64,000 nucleotides of DNA, from positions 1 through 64,000 of the forward strand of contig CAYLQY010000006.1 in assembly GCA_964386325.1 (NCBI GenBank), read 5' to 3'. The position numbers were made by a program, and so were the translations under genes. This stretch comes from Anaerorhabdus sp964386325 (GTDB lineage Bacteria > Bacillota_I > Bacilli_A > Erysipelotrichales > Erysipelotrichaceae). This document shows positions 17,369-25,793 of this stretch, in pieces. Each line of letters starts with the position of its first letter. The stretch's first letter is position 1. A model generated the notes under the pieces. It made no database searches. It was not told the DNA's origin and was given only the letters and a program-made list of their open reading frames with translations.

Positions 17369-17926
17369 CTAGTCTTTTGTAAGTGAACCTTTACTAGTCT
17401 TCGTTTTTGCATATGCAACAAGTAGTAATGAACCAATAACACAAGCACAGATGGCATCTAAGATAAATGCTACAACACCTTGAGCAAATACTAGGTTAAC
17501 AGGTTCAGAATAGATTACGATATCTAATACTGGAGCAACAATTACCCAAGCCACAAAGTTAGCGATAATGTTAACAATACAGAATTTAATAATTTCAGTT
17601 TTACCGATTTTACCACTTTCTGCATCCATCATGAAGTATGCAGCACCACCGATTAGAGCAGCAACGCCGGAAGCGATTACCCAACTCCACCAAGGAGCAC
17701 CGTAGCTAATGAAATCATTTAATGCATGACCGATAAATGCTACTAAGAATCCACAGATTGGTCCAAATACTGCACCGAAGAAAGCTGATACACCATAAGC
17801 GATTTGAAGATTTGTTTCAGGAACTGGTGAAGGAATCTTAACGAACATGAATAGAACCATGAACAATGCAGCACCTAATCCAGTTGCAACGATAGTTTTT
17901 GTTGAGAATAAACTTTTCTTTGTCAT
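17369..17926 (-). CDS. ECF transporter S component, UPF0397-like
   Basis: This 185-residue, five- to six-helix membrane protein binds the substrate of the ECF transporter. The N-terminal part (TKTIVATGLGAALF) and the loop GHALNDFISYGAPWWSW closely resemble UPF0397 proteins, which databases often call riboflavin transporter components by homology. The operon partners here are SAM-splitting enzymes, so an adenosine- or SAM-related substrate is at least as likely. No FMN, SAM or other riboswitch is visible in the 69-base upstream gap. It is the first gene of the operon. Confidence 0.85.
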   Translation of the reverse strand: MTKKSLFSTKTIVATGLGAALFMVLFMFVKIPSPVPETNLQIAYGVSAFFGAVFGPICGFLVAFIGHALNDFISYGAPWWSWVIASGVAALIGGAAYFMMDAESGKIGKTEIIKFCIVNIIANFVAWVIVAPVLDIVIYSEPVNLVFAQGVVAFILDAICACVIGSLLLVAYAKTKTSKGSLTKD

Positions 17927-17954
17927 TTGTCGTACCCCCTTAATGTACCCTATA

Positions 17955-17963
17955 ATTCTAGCA
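17955..17963 (-). promoter_or_regulatory. Extended -10 of the ECF operon
   Basis: On the minus strand, TGC followed by TAGAAT (17963 down to 17955) forms an extended -10 some 28 bases before the S-component start. No good -35 is present. Confidence 0.4.
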
Positions 17964-17995
17964 TAGTTTGATAATAAATAAAGATGATAAATGAG

Positions 17996-18307
17996 CTATT
18001 TTTGTGTATTTTCATCAATATTTTCAGGAATATTAGAAGGATCCTTTGAAGTTAGTGATTTATCATCTTGAATAAGATTACTCTTATACTTTCGATAAAA
18101 AGAAATTGTGAGCATTGCAAATAGCAAAGTACCAAAACCAAAAGGAATAAACCACAAGAAGGCTAATCCAGCGGGAGCACTTGCACCTATATATTTTGCA
18201 GCATAATAACCATGGACATAATCATGGGTAATGATAATACAAGCAAGGTGTGTTACTAGCATTGTTAAGACAAAAAAGGTGATTGCTAATATCTTATTTT
18301 TTTTCAT
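17996..18307 (-). CDS. Small two-helix membrane protein of unknown function
   Basis: The 103-residue product has a signal-like first helix (about 7-28), a second helix (about 45-67), a basic patch and a polar, acidic C-terminal tail likely to be in the cytoplasm. No family is recognised. It lies 69 bases upstream of the ECF S component on the same strand, with no terminator between them, so readthrough is possible, although the ECF genes also have their own -10. Confidence 0.65.
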   Translation of the reverse strand: MKKNKILAITFFVLTMLVTHLACIIITHDYVHGYYAAKYIGASAPAGLAFLWFIPFGFGTLLFAMLTISFYRKYKSNLIQDDKSLTSKDPSNIPENIDENTQK

Positions 18308-18395
18308 AAATTACTCCTTATAGTCTAACAGTACAGGATATAGCGAAGAAAGTGAAGAAAAAAGGCTTAAAATCGAGGGTTTATCGTGAAAAAAG

Positions 18396-18424
18396 TTTAC
18401 AAGCTAGGTGAGGTATGATAAAAT
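18396..18424 (+). promoter_or_regulatory. Promoter of the rpsF operon
   Basis: TTTACA at 18396-18401, a 17-base spacer, and TAAAAT at 18419-18424 with TGA directly before it. Transcription should start near 18430. Confidence 0.7.
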
Positions 18425-18428
18425 TATA

Positions 18429-18471
18429 GGCACGGGTAGATAAATCGTCTACTCCTTGCCTAAGTATAGGC
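18429..18471 (+). promoter_or_regulatory. Structured rpsF leader, candidate autoregulatory site
   Basis: Right after the expected start of transcription, GGCA (18429-18432) and GTAGA (18436-18440) can pair with TGCC (18457-18460) and TCTAC (18448-18452) in one hairpin. The 3' side of that hairpin, GCCTA at 18458-18462, can pair instead with TAGGC at 18467-18471. Leaders of rpsF in many bacteria bind the S6:S18 complex; I could not match the known consensus with confidence. Confidence 0.45.
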
Positions 18472-18496
18472 CAATAGACCATGAGGAGGTGTACAC

Positions 18497-18787
18497 ATGA
18501 GAAAATATGAAGTCATGTACATCGTAAATGCATCTTTAGAAGATGCTAAACGCCAAGAAGTAATCGGAACTATGCACGCAATCATCACTAATGGTGGTGG
18601 TAAAATTGCAAATGTTGACGAGTGGGGCGTGAAAGAATTTGCGTATCGTATTGAAGACATGACCAAAGGTTATTACGTAGTAGTAACATTTGAAGCTGAC
18701 AATGAAACTGTTAAAGAATTTGACCGTTTAATGCGTATCAATGCAAACATTGTTCGTTACATGATTATTAAACAAGACGAAAACTAA
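18497..18787 (+). CDS. rpsF: Ribosomal protein bS6
   Basis: bS6 binds the central domain of 16S rRNA in a pair with bS18. The 96-residue length and sequence fit the family: MRKYEVMYIVNASLE at the start, the AYRIEDMTKGYYVV strand and the conserved DRLMRINANIVRYM helix and strand. The ribosome site GAGGAGG is strong. It is the first gene of the usual rpsF-ssb-rpsR operon, with its own promoter and a folded leader. Confidence 0.97.
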   Translation: MRKYEVMYIVNASLEDAKRQEVIGTMHAIITNGGGKIANVDEWGVKEFAYRIEDMTKGYYVVVTFEADNETVKEFDRLMRINANIVRYMIIKQDEN

Positions 18788-18799
18788 GAGGTATCCCTA

Positions 18800-19267
18800 A
18801 TGATTAATCGTGTCGTTTTAGTCGGAAGACTAACAAAAGATGTTGATTTAAGAAAAACGTCATCTGGACTTTCTGTTGCGACGTTCACAGTTGCTTGCAA
18901 TCGTAGAACATCAGGACAAGGTCAAGAAAGACAAGCTGATTTTATTAACTGCGTAGCTTGGCGCCAAACTGCTGACTTTTTAGGGCAATATGCTAAAAAA
19001 GGTGCATTAGTTGGAGTTGAAGGACGTATCCAAACACGTAATTACGACGGTACTGATGGTAAAAAGGTATATGTTACAGAAGTTGTATGTGATTCATGTC
19101 AATTACTTGAATCAAGATCTACTTCTGAGAATCGTTCACCTTCAAACTTTGATACACCATCTTATTCAGGGATGGAATCATCTGGTTATGAAGCGGACAA
19201 CAGCGGTTTTGAAGGTTTCAACGCTGGACCATCGCTAGATATATCTAGTGATGATTTACCATTTTAA
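18800..19267 (+). CDS. ssb: Single-stranded DNA-binding protein
   Basis: SSB coats single-stranded DNA in replication and repair. The OB fold covers residues 1-106 (MINRVVLVGRLTKDV at the start, then FINCVAWRQTADFL). The linker is rich in Ser, Gly and Asn, and the C-terminus is the acidic tail DDLPF that binds partner proteins. The length of 155 residues is typical. It lies 12 bases after rpsF, in the conserved operon order. Confidence 0.97.
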   Translation: MINRVVLVGRLTKDVDLRKTSSGLSVATFTVACNRRTSGQGQERQADFINCVAWRQTADFLGQYAKKGALVGVEGRIQTRNYDGTDGKKVYVTEVVCDSCQLLESRSTSENRSPSNFDTPSYSGMESSGYEADNSGFEGFNAGPSLDISSDDLPF

Positions 19268-19289
19268 GTAAGAAAGGAGATTATCTACC

Positions 19290-19520
19290 ATGGCATTTAA
19301 AAAACAAAGAATGGGACGTAAGAAAGTATGTTATTTCACAAAAAATAATGTAACTTCTATCGACTATAAAGATATCGAATTGTTGAAGAAATTCGTTTCA
19401 GCTAACGGAAAAATTATTCCAAGACGTGTAACTGGAACTCGTGCTAAATATCAACGTATGTTAGCAACAGCAATCAAACGTGCTCGTCAAATGGCATTAT
19501 TACCATACGTTAATGACTAA
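19290..19520 (+). CDS. rpsR: Ribosomal protein bS18
   Basis: bS18 pairs with bS6 in the small ribosomal subunit. The 76-residue sequence has the family core DYKDIELLKKFVS and the basic stretch GTRAKYQRMLATAIKRAR. The ribosome site is AAAGGAG. A strong terminator at 19526-19552 separates it from the membrane protein gene that follows. Confidence 0.97.
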   Translation: MAFKKQRMGRKKVCYFTKNNVTSIDYKDIELLKKFVSANGKIIPRRVTGTRAKYQRMLATAIKRARQMALLPYVND

Positions 19521-19525
19521 TAACT

Positions 19526-19554
19526 AAACCTCCGTCGGCATGATGGAGGTTTTT
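19526..19554 (+). terminator. Terminator of the rpsF-ssb-rpsR operon
   Basis: Eleven-base arms 19526-19536 and 19542-19552 pair with one G-U, around a five-base loop, followed by T at 19550-19554. An in-frame ATG at 19540 lies inside the hairpin and is therefore unlikely to be the next gene's start. Confidence 0.8.
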
Positions 19555-19575
19555 GAACTTTTGGAGGGTGGAACC

Positions 19576-20508
19576 ATGAATAACAATGTAAGAAAGATAA
19601 CTGATGGTGCAATGATGGTTGCACTTGTTGGGGTGCTCATTTTAATTAACCGTCAATTTGTAGGAATTCTAGAATTATTTGCTTGGATTTTACCTTTGCC
19701 AATGGTATTCTTTACTGCAAAATATGGCTGGAAAGATGGCATTCTTCCTTTATCAGCAATGGTATTGCTAACGTTAATTTTAGGAACGCCACAATCAATT
19801 TATTATTTTGCGGTTACCGCTATATCAGGACTTATTTATGGTAATGGTGTAAAAGCAGGCTGGAATAATCGTAAATTATTGTTTGTTACAATGACTATTT
19901 CAGTCATATCAAGTTTGGTAACAACAGTTTTATTTGCGTCTTTTTTCGGTTATGATATAAATATGGAAATTAAAGCCATAGGCGATACAATGAATCAAGT
20001 TATGGGATCAACCGGAGTAGCTTTTGCATTTGATTTGACGCAACTCATTAAAGTGTCAGTTGGATTTAGTATACTTTTTGCAGGGATACTAGAAGGATTG
20101 CTTATTCACATGGTTTCACGCTTGATGCTTACACGTTTTGGTTTTCACATTCCAAAGGCAAAACCTTTGTCACAAATTAATGCCCCAAAATGGACAGGAT
20201 ATGTTGCGCTTGTTGGATGGGCATTAGCTGAATATGGACTAAGAACACCTTTAGAACAAAATATTCAAGTACTTGCGATGATTGTGTTAATTATCTCGAA
20301 CATTTACTTAATTGGATTTGGGTATATAGGTGCAGTGATAATGGGTGCTGCAAAATTTAAAAAGAATATTAGTCTTTATCTTATGATAGGTATGATTTTG
20401 TTTTTGCAAATAGCGATACCGGCATTAGCATTTTTTGGATTTTTATATATTACCACAGATTGGCGTGAGAATCTTTTGAGGAGGCTTCAGAATGGACAAA
20501 CTAAATAA
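19576..20508 (+). CDS. DUF2232/YybS-type membrane protein
   Basis: A 310-residue membrane protein with about eight hydrophobic helices, resembling YybS (DUF2232), which stands directly before gdpP in Bacillus. The function is not established; the fold recalls small-molecule transporters of the ECF S-component type. The start at 19576 follows a GGAGG site; the longer reading from 19540 begins inside the terminator hairpin. The gene overlaps gdpP by 17 bases. Confidence 0.85.
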   Translation: MNNNVRKITDGAMMVALVGVLILINRQFVGILELFAWILPLPMVFFTAKYGWKDGILPLSAMVLLTLILGTPQSIYYFAVTAISGLIYGNGVKAGWNNRKLLFVTMTISVISSLVTTVLFASFFGYDINMEIKAIGDTMNQVMGSTGVAFAFDLTQLIKVSVGFSILFAGILEGLLIHMVSRLMLTRFGFHIPKAKPLSQINAPKWTGYVALVGWALAEYGLRTPLEQNIQVLAMIVLIISNIYLIGFGYIGAVIMGAAKFKKNISLYLMIGMILFLQIAIPALAFFGFLYITTDWRENLLRRLQNGQTK

Positions 20509-22465
20509 ACTGAAAATCCAGGTAACTTTATTACTTGTATTTCAAGTGATACTTATTGTTTTCTTTAAATTAATGTGGGACATCAATGTGATTGCGCCTA
20601 TTTTAATTACGATTATTGAAATTGCAGCCTTTGCGATTTTATTTAAGACGTTTGAAAATGATAGTGAAGAAAGAAATCTAGGAGTTACTCGTATTTTAGG
20701 AACAGAGGCAAAAGATGCCTTCTTATTTGGCGAAACAGGAATGGTTTCTTATGATGATAGTTACGTAATCACTTGGATGAGTGATCTATTTGATGAAAGA
20801 GGATTTAATCGAGTTGGTAAAAAACTACTTGTATGGCTTCCAGAAATAGATGACTTAATAGCGGGGAAAGCTGATGAAATAGAAATTACATTGGATGATC
20901 ATATTTATTTAGTTCACCGTAAAGAAGATGCACAAGTTTTATTCTTTAAAGATATTACTGAAACAAAAGAATTTAAAAATGCGTATGAAGATGAAAAAGT
21001 AGTTATTGGGCTGATTAATTTGGATAACTATGAAGAATCAACACGGTATGAAGATGAAAAATTAACTTCAAGTATTAATACTAGTATTCGCCAACCCGTT
21101 ATTGATTGGTGTAAAAATCATGGATTATTACTTCGTCGTTTAAAGAATGATAGATATATGGTTGTTTTAAATGAAGCAATCTTTAGGACTTTAGTAGATG
21201 ACCGTTTTAGTATTTTAAATACTGTTAAAAAAGCATCACAAGAATTGGATGTATCAATTACACTATCAATGGCATTTGCCCGTGGTACAAGCAATTATGA
21301 AGAATTGGATGAAATGGTTATTCAATTACTTGATTTAGCACAAGCCCGTGGTGGTGACCAAGTAGCGATTCGTCGTTCAGGCGAAGATGTGAAGTATTTT
21401 GGTGGTAGTTCAGAAGCAGTTGAAAAACGTAGCCGTGTGCGTGTTAGAATCATGGCGAATACATTAAAAGATTTAATTCAAAAGTCATCTAATATCATTA
21501 TTTGTTGTCATAAAGAAGCAGATTTTGACTGTATTGGTGGGGCAATAGCGATGAGTCGTATTGTTCAAGCTTATAACAAACCTTGTTGTATCATTGCGAA
21601 AACAGGGGGTATTGAAGAGAAACTAACAGCTGTTTTGGAAAATGGAAAAGTTGAATTAGCGGCGCGTCACCAATTTGTAACTGAAAATGAAGCGATTAAT
21701 CAATATCGTGATGATTCTCTAGTAATTATGGTGGATCACCATAGTCTTAAACAATCAAATGGTGCTCAAGTATTAGAGCGGGCTAATAAAATTGCGATAT
21801 TTGATCATCATCGTCGTAGTGCTGATTTAGAAGTAAATCCAACGCTTGTATATATCGAAGCAGGAGCATCAAGTACATCTGAACTTATATCAGAATTTAT
21901 TCCATATTTATCAAATCGTATTGAAATCGATGAACTTGAGGCAAATATTATGTATGCCGGTATTATTATTGATACCAACCGCTTTAAAGTACGTACAGGT
22001 AGTAGAACATTTGAGGCAGCGAGTATGCTTCGCTCTTTAGGAGCAGATCCACTTGTTGTTGATGATTACTTGAAAGATACGTATTCTGAATTTGCGATGA
22101 AATCTTCAATAATGAGTACCTGTGAACAGTATGAAAAGGGTATAATGATAGCACCGGTTGAAAACCGTGTTATTTCACGTTCGATTATGTCACAAGTTGC
22201 TGATAGTATTTTACAAATTAAAGATGTTCAAGCAAGTTTTGTTATTGCGAAAATTAGCGACCAACAAATCGCAATAAGTGCACGAAGCAAAGGTAAAGTA
22301 AATGTTCAACGAATCATGGAAAATATGCATGGTGGAGGACATTTAACAGCTGCAGCACTTCAACGTAATGGGTCAAATGTGTTAGAATTAAAAGACGAGT
22401 TAATCGATGCGATTAGCCGGTATATCGAGGAGGTTGAAGGAAATGAAAGTCATCCTGTTGAGTGA
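20492..22465 (+). CDS. gdpP: Cyclic di-AMP phosphodiesterase GdpP
   Basis: GdpP breaks down c-di-AMP to pApA and so controls potassium and osmolyte balance and beta-lactam tolerance. It has two membrane helices (about 10-52), a PAS-like domain (about 60-155), a degenerate GGDEF domain (about 170-300, with KNDRY near 218-222 where GGDEF would be), and DHH/DHHA1 domains (about 325-650). The catalytic DHH is at 415-417, HKEADFDCIGG at 340-350 and GGGH at 614-617. Its 657 residues are the usual length. The ribosome site GAGGAGG lies within the end of the yybS-like gene. Confidence 0.96.
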   Translation: MDKLNKLKIQVTLLLVFQVILIVFFKLMWDINVIAPILITIIEIAAFAILFKTFENDSEERNLGVTRILGTEAKDAFLFGETGMVSYDDSYVITWMSDLFDERGFNRVGKKLLVWLPEIDDLIAGKADEIEITLDDHIYLVHRKEDAQVLFFKDITETKEFKNAYEDEKVVIGLINLDNYEESTRYEDEKLTSSINTSIRQPVIDWCKNHGLLLRRLKNDRYMVVLNEAIFRTLVDDRFSILNTVKKASQELDVSITLSMAFARGTSNYEELDEMVIQLLDLAQARGGDQVAIRRSGEDVKYFGGSSEAVEKRSRVRVRIMANTLKDLIQKSSNIIICCHKEADFDCIGGAIAMSRIVQAYNKPCCIIAKTGGIEEKLTAVLENGKVELAARHQFVTENEAINQYRDDSLVIMVDHHSLKQSNGAQVLERANKIAIFDHHRRSADLEVNPTLVYIEAGASSTSELISEFIPYLSNRIEIDELEANIMYAGIIIDTNRFKVRTGSRTFEAASMLRSLGADPLVVDDYLKDTYSEFAMKSSIMSTCEQYEKGIMIAPVENRVISRSIMSQVADSILQIKDVQASFVIAKISDQQIAISARSKGKVNVQRIMENMHGGGHLTAAALQRNGSNVLELKDELIDAISRYIEEVEGNESHPVE

Positions 22466-22889
22466 TGTTAAAAAAGTAGGTAAAAAGGGAGAAATCCTTG
22501 AAGTAGCTGATGGTTATGCAAGAAACTTTCTAATAGCGAAAGGATTTGCAGTACAAGCTACAAATAAAAGTATGGAAATTCTTCAAGATCAAAAAGAAGA
22601 ACAAAGACAAAATGAAGCTGAATTAGAAAAAAGCGCAAAAGAATTAAAAGAAAAATTAAAAGAAATTACATTAGAATTCACATTGAACAGTAAAAACGGA
22701 AGAGTTTTTGGTTCAGTATCAACAAAACAAATTGTTGAAGAACTTATGAAGAAACATAATATTCACGTCGATAAACGTAAATTTATCGATACAAATCCAG
22801 TTGGAAGTTTAGGATATTCACATGTAAAAGTTGAGTTATATAAAAATGTAATTGGAGAAATTAAGTGTTTAATTAAAGAGAAAGTGTAG
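22443..22889 (+). CDS. rplI: Ribosomal protein bL9
   Basis: bL9 binds 23S rRNA and helps keep the reading frame. The 148-residue protein starts MKVILLSDVKKVGKKGE, has the N-terminal rRNA-binding domain, a long charged central helix (about 45-75), and a C-terminal domain containing FGSVSTKQI. The start at 22443 follows a GAGGAGG site; an earlier in-frame start at 22407 would add 12 residues without family support. It overlaps gdpP by 23 bases. Confidence 0.96.
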   Translation: MKVILLSDVKKVGKKGEILEVADGYARNFLIAKGFAVQATNKSMEILQDQKEEQRQNEAELEKSAKELKEKLKEITLEFTLNSKNGRVFGSVSTKQIVEELMKKHNIHVDKRKFIDTNPVGSLGYSHVKVELYKNVIGEIKCLIKEKV

Positions 22890-22897
22890 GAAAAACT

Positions 22898-24244
22898 ATG
22901 AATCGTCAAATGCCCAATAGTTTAGAAGCTGAACAATCCTTACTGGGGACATTAATGGTCTATCAAAACAGTATGACCATTGTATCTGATGAAGGATTAC
23001 AAGATTCAGATTTTTACTTAGAAGCCCATCGTAAAATCTTTGCGGCAATTTTTGACTTGCATGCAGAAGGCAAACCAGTGGACATGACAACGGTTTCTAC
23101 ACGTCTTAATGATATGAATCGATTATCACAAGTTGGTGGAGTAGAATACTTAATGCAACTTTGTGATGCAGCGGTAACAAGTGCAAATACAAAAACATAC
23201 ACAGAGATTATTCAAAATAAAGCATTTATGCGTAGCTTAATTGAAGCCTCTCAAGTTATTGCTGAAGAAGGATTAGATGGACAAGTTGATATTGATGATT
23301 ATTTAGATAGTGCTGAAAAGAGAATTTTAAGCGTAACTAGAAATCGTCGTACAAGTGATTTTAGAACTGGAACAGAAGTTATTAATTCAGTTATTGAAAA
23401 TATCCAAAAGATGGCAGACAATCATTCGCCAATTACAGGGGTTGCGACTGGATTCAAGGATTTAGATCGTCTAACACATGGTTTTCAACCTGGCGATTTG
23501 GTTATTCTTGCGGCTCGTCCTTCAATGGGGAAAACAGCATTTGCGCTTAATTTGGGTATGAATATGGCACAAATTGAAACTAAAAAAGCAGTAGCGATCT
23601 TTTCACTAGAAATGCCTGCTGAACAATTAATCAGTCGTATTCTTTCAGCTAAAAGTACAGTGTTAGGTGATCATTTAAAGACTGGTTATTTATCTAGTGG
23701 CGAATGGAATCAATTATCTGAGGCTGTTACTGAATTAAAATCAACCAAAATTTTTATTGATGATACACCGGGAGTCAGAGTATCTGAAATCTTCTCGAAG
23801 TGTCGTAAACTTCAAGCTGAACATGGATTGTCTTGTATTCTTATTGACTATATTCAGTTAATTACTGGAAATGGTAAGAATGGCGATAATCGTCAACAAG
23901 AAGTATCAGAAATATCACGTAATTTAAAAGCACTTGCTCGTGAACTTAAAGTTCCGGTAATTGCATTATCGCAATTATCACGTGGTGTAGAACAACGTAC
24001 AGATAAACGACCAATGATGTCGGATCTTCGTGAATCTGGAGCCCTGGAACAAGATGCGGATATGATTATCTTGTTGTTTAGAGAATCATATTATGATGAT
24101 GAGAAAAAAGAGGAAGCAATAAAGAATGGTATTGAAACTGTTGAAGTTGATGTGGCTAAACATCGTAACGGGGCAACACGTCGTTTAGATGTAGCATTCA
24201 AAGCCGATATCAATGCATTCTATAATGTTGATCGTTCTCAATAA
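22898..24244 (+). CDS. dnaB: Replicative DNA helicase
   Basis: The ring helicase opens the replication fork (called DnaC in Bacillus subtilis). The N-terminal helical domain is at 1-100, then a linker, then the RecA-like motor with Walker A ARPSMGKT at 206-213, SLEMPAEQL, the Walker B region ILIDYIQLI and DLRESGALEQDAD. Its 448 residues are normal. The intein-prone Walker A region is uninterrupted. It starts eight bases after rplI, in the standard order. Confidence 0.97.
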   Translation: MNRQMPNSLEAEQSLLGTLMVYQNSMTIVSDEGLQDSDFYLEAHRKIFAAIFDLHAEGKPVDMTTVSTRLNDMNRLSQVGGVEYLMQLCDAAVTSANTKTYTEIIQNKAFMRSLIEASQVIAEEGLDGQVDIDDYLDSAEKRILSVTRNRRTSDFRTGTEVINSVIENIQKMADNHSPITGVATGFKDLDRLTHGFQPGDLVILAARPSMGKTAFALNLGMNMAQIETKKAVAIFSLEMPAEQLISRILSAKSTVLGDHLKTGYLSSGEWNQLSEAVTELKSTKIFIDDTPGVRVSEIFSKCRKLQAEHGLSCILIDYIQLITGNGKNGDNRQQEVSEISRNLKALARELKVPVIALSQLSRGVEQRTDKRPMMSDLRESGALEQDADMIILLFRESYYDDEKKEEAIKNGIETVEVDVAKHRNGATRRLDVAFKADINAFYNVDRSQ

Positions 24245-24270
24245 ATGAAAGAATAGAAAGGGTGAATGCG

Positions 24271-25791
24271 ATGAAAAAGATAGTACCTATTTTAATTGCA
24301 GCACTAGCTAGTCTTGCGATTGTTTATCTTGCACCAATGATTGGATTTGGCAATAATCAACAAAGAGTTGAAGCGAATCAACAAGTTGAAACGTCAATCT
24401 TGCCACAAGCCATCATTGATGTGAATAAAGAGCCAAAAGAAGTTACAAAAATATATGATAATGGAAAACTCTTAGGAGTTATTCATAATCCAAAATCAAT
24501 TGAAACAATGTTAGATACAGTCTACAAAGAATCATATGAAGAAAAGTTTCCTAAAACAAGTCTTGATATTGGGAAAGATTTATATGAAGTTACGGAATTA
24601 AGTTATGCAAATTATGAAAATATTGATGAACAAATCATTCAATATATTAAAGATAAAAATACATTCACAGTAGAAGTAAATGCGATTGAAATATCAGATG
24701 AAAATGGTATTATTGCAATTATTTATGTGGATGATGTAAAAAAATATGAAGATGCTCTTCATAGATATTTACTATACTTTGTTGATGAACAATCTCTTAA
24801 TCGAATTCTGAAGAATGAAACTATTCCATCACTGACTACGTATGGTGAGCGTGATATGAGCATTGAAATATTACAAAATATTTCTCTTAAGAAAGCTTAT
24901 GCTACACCCGATGAAATTATGACAACAGAGGATGAAATTTTAGAATTCCTTAAATATGGAAAAGGTGTTGAGAAGCAATACTATACTGTTGTAAATCAAG
25001 ATACAATTGAAGGGGTAGGTTCTAAAAATGGAGCACTCTCTGCACAGCAAATTGTAAATATTAACGATGATATTTTATCAGGTGTTGATCAAGTATTAAC
25101 CCCAGGTGAGAAGTTAAATATAACTTATTTTCAACCACCAATTGATGTTGTCGTGAAAAAAGAATCACTTCGAAAAGAAATTGAGTATCCTGCTTCAACG
25201 TTATATATTGAGAAAGAAGATATGTATACCAATGAACAAGAACTTTATCAAGAAGCAAAAGTAGGTTCTAAAAATGCGTTATATGAAGAAACATGGATCA
25301 ATGGAGTTATCTACTCTGGGGAAGAAGTTTCTTCAATCGTAACAATACAACCACAACAAGAAATTATTTATGTAGGAACAATGGCAATACCAAGTCAAGG
25401 TACTGGTTCATTCCGTTGGCCTATTGATAATCCAAATATAACATGCCGTTGGGGATGTTATGCTGGACATAGAGCAATTGATATTCAAAATCGTTATGAA
25501 CGTTATGGTAACATTTATGCGGCAGACCGTGGTACGGTTGTTGAAGTTAGTTATAATGGAATTAATGGTAACTATATTATTATTGACCATGGTAACGGAC
25601 TATCAACATACTATGGACATATGAACAGATTGTCAGATGTTCCTGTAGGAACAATTGTGGACAAAGGAGAAATTATTGGTCAAATTGGTATGACAGGTAA
25701 AGCAAGTGGTCCTCACGTTCACTTCTTTATTCTAGATCCTACCGCAAATGGTGGAAGACGAGATCCATGTGATGGATTCTTGGCGTGCTAA
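24271..25791 (+). CDS. Membrane-anchored M23 peptidase with G5 domain
   Basis: A probable cell-wall endopeptidase that cuts peptide cross-bridges of peptidoglycan. Residues 7-27 are a signal anchor. A long outer region follows, with a LysM-like stretch (about 237-286), a G5 domain (about 298-370), and a C-terminal LytM/M23 domain. Zinc ligands are present: H400 and D404 in HRAID and H484 in HVHF, with catalytic H482. The start at 24271 is nearer to the AAAGG ribosome site at the right spacing than the upstream GTG at 24262. The neighbours walJ and htrA also concern the cell envelope. Confidence 0.9.
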   Translation: MKKIVPILIAALASLAIVYLAPMIGFGNNQQRVEANQQVETSILPQAIIDVNKEPKEVTKIYDNGKLLGVIHNPKSIETMLDTVYKESYEEKFPKTSLDIGKDLYEVTELSYANYENIDEQIIQYIKDKNTFTVEVNAIEISDENGIIAIIYVDDVKKYEDALHRYLLYFVDEQSLNRILKNETIPSLTTYGERDMSIEILQNISLKKAYATPDEIMTTEDEILEFLKYGKGVEKQYYTVVNQDTIEGVGSKNGALSAQQIVNINDDILSGVDQVLTPGEKLNITYFQPPIDVVVKKESLRKEIEYPASTLYIEKEDMYTNEQELYQEAKVGSKNALYEETWINGVIYSGEEVSSIVTIQPQQEIIYVGTMAIPSQGTGSFRWPIDNPNITCRWGCYAGHRAIDIQNRYERYGNIYAADRGTVVEVSYNGINGNYIIIDHGNGLSTYYGHMNRLSDVPVGTIVDKGEIIGQIGMTGKASGPHVHFFILDPTANGGRRDPCDGFLAC

Positions 25792-25793
25792 CT

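Noticed and set aside
17927..17995. FMN, SAM or other riboswitch before the ECF S component
   Set aside because: The gap is only 69 bases and no conserved riboswitch core can be found.
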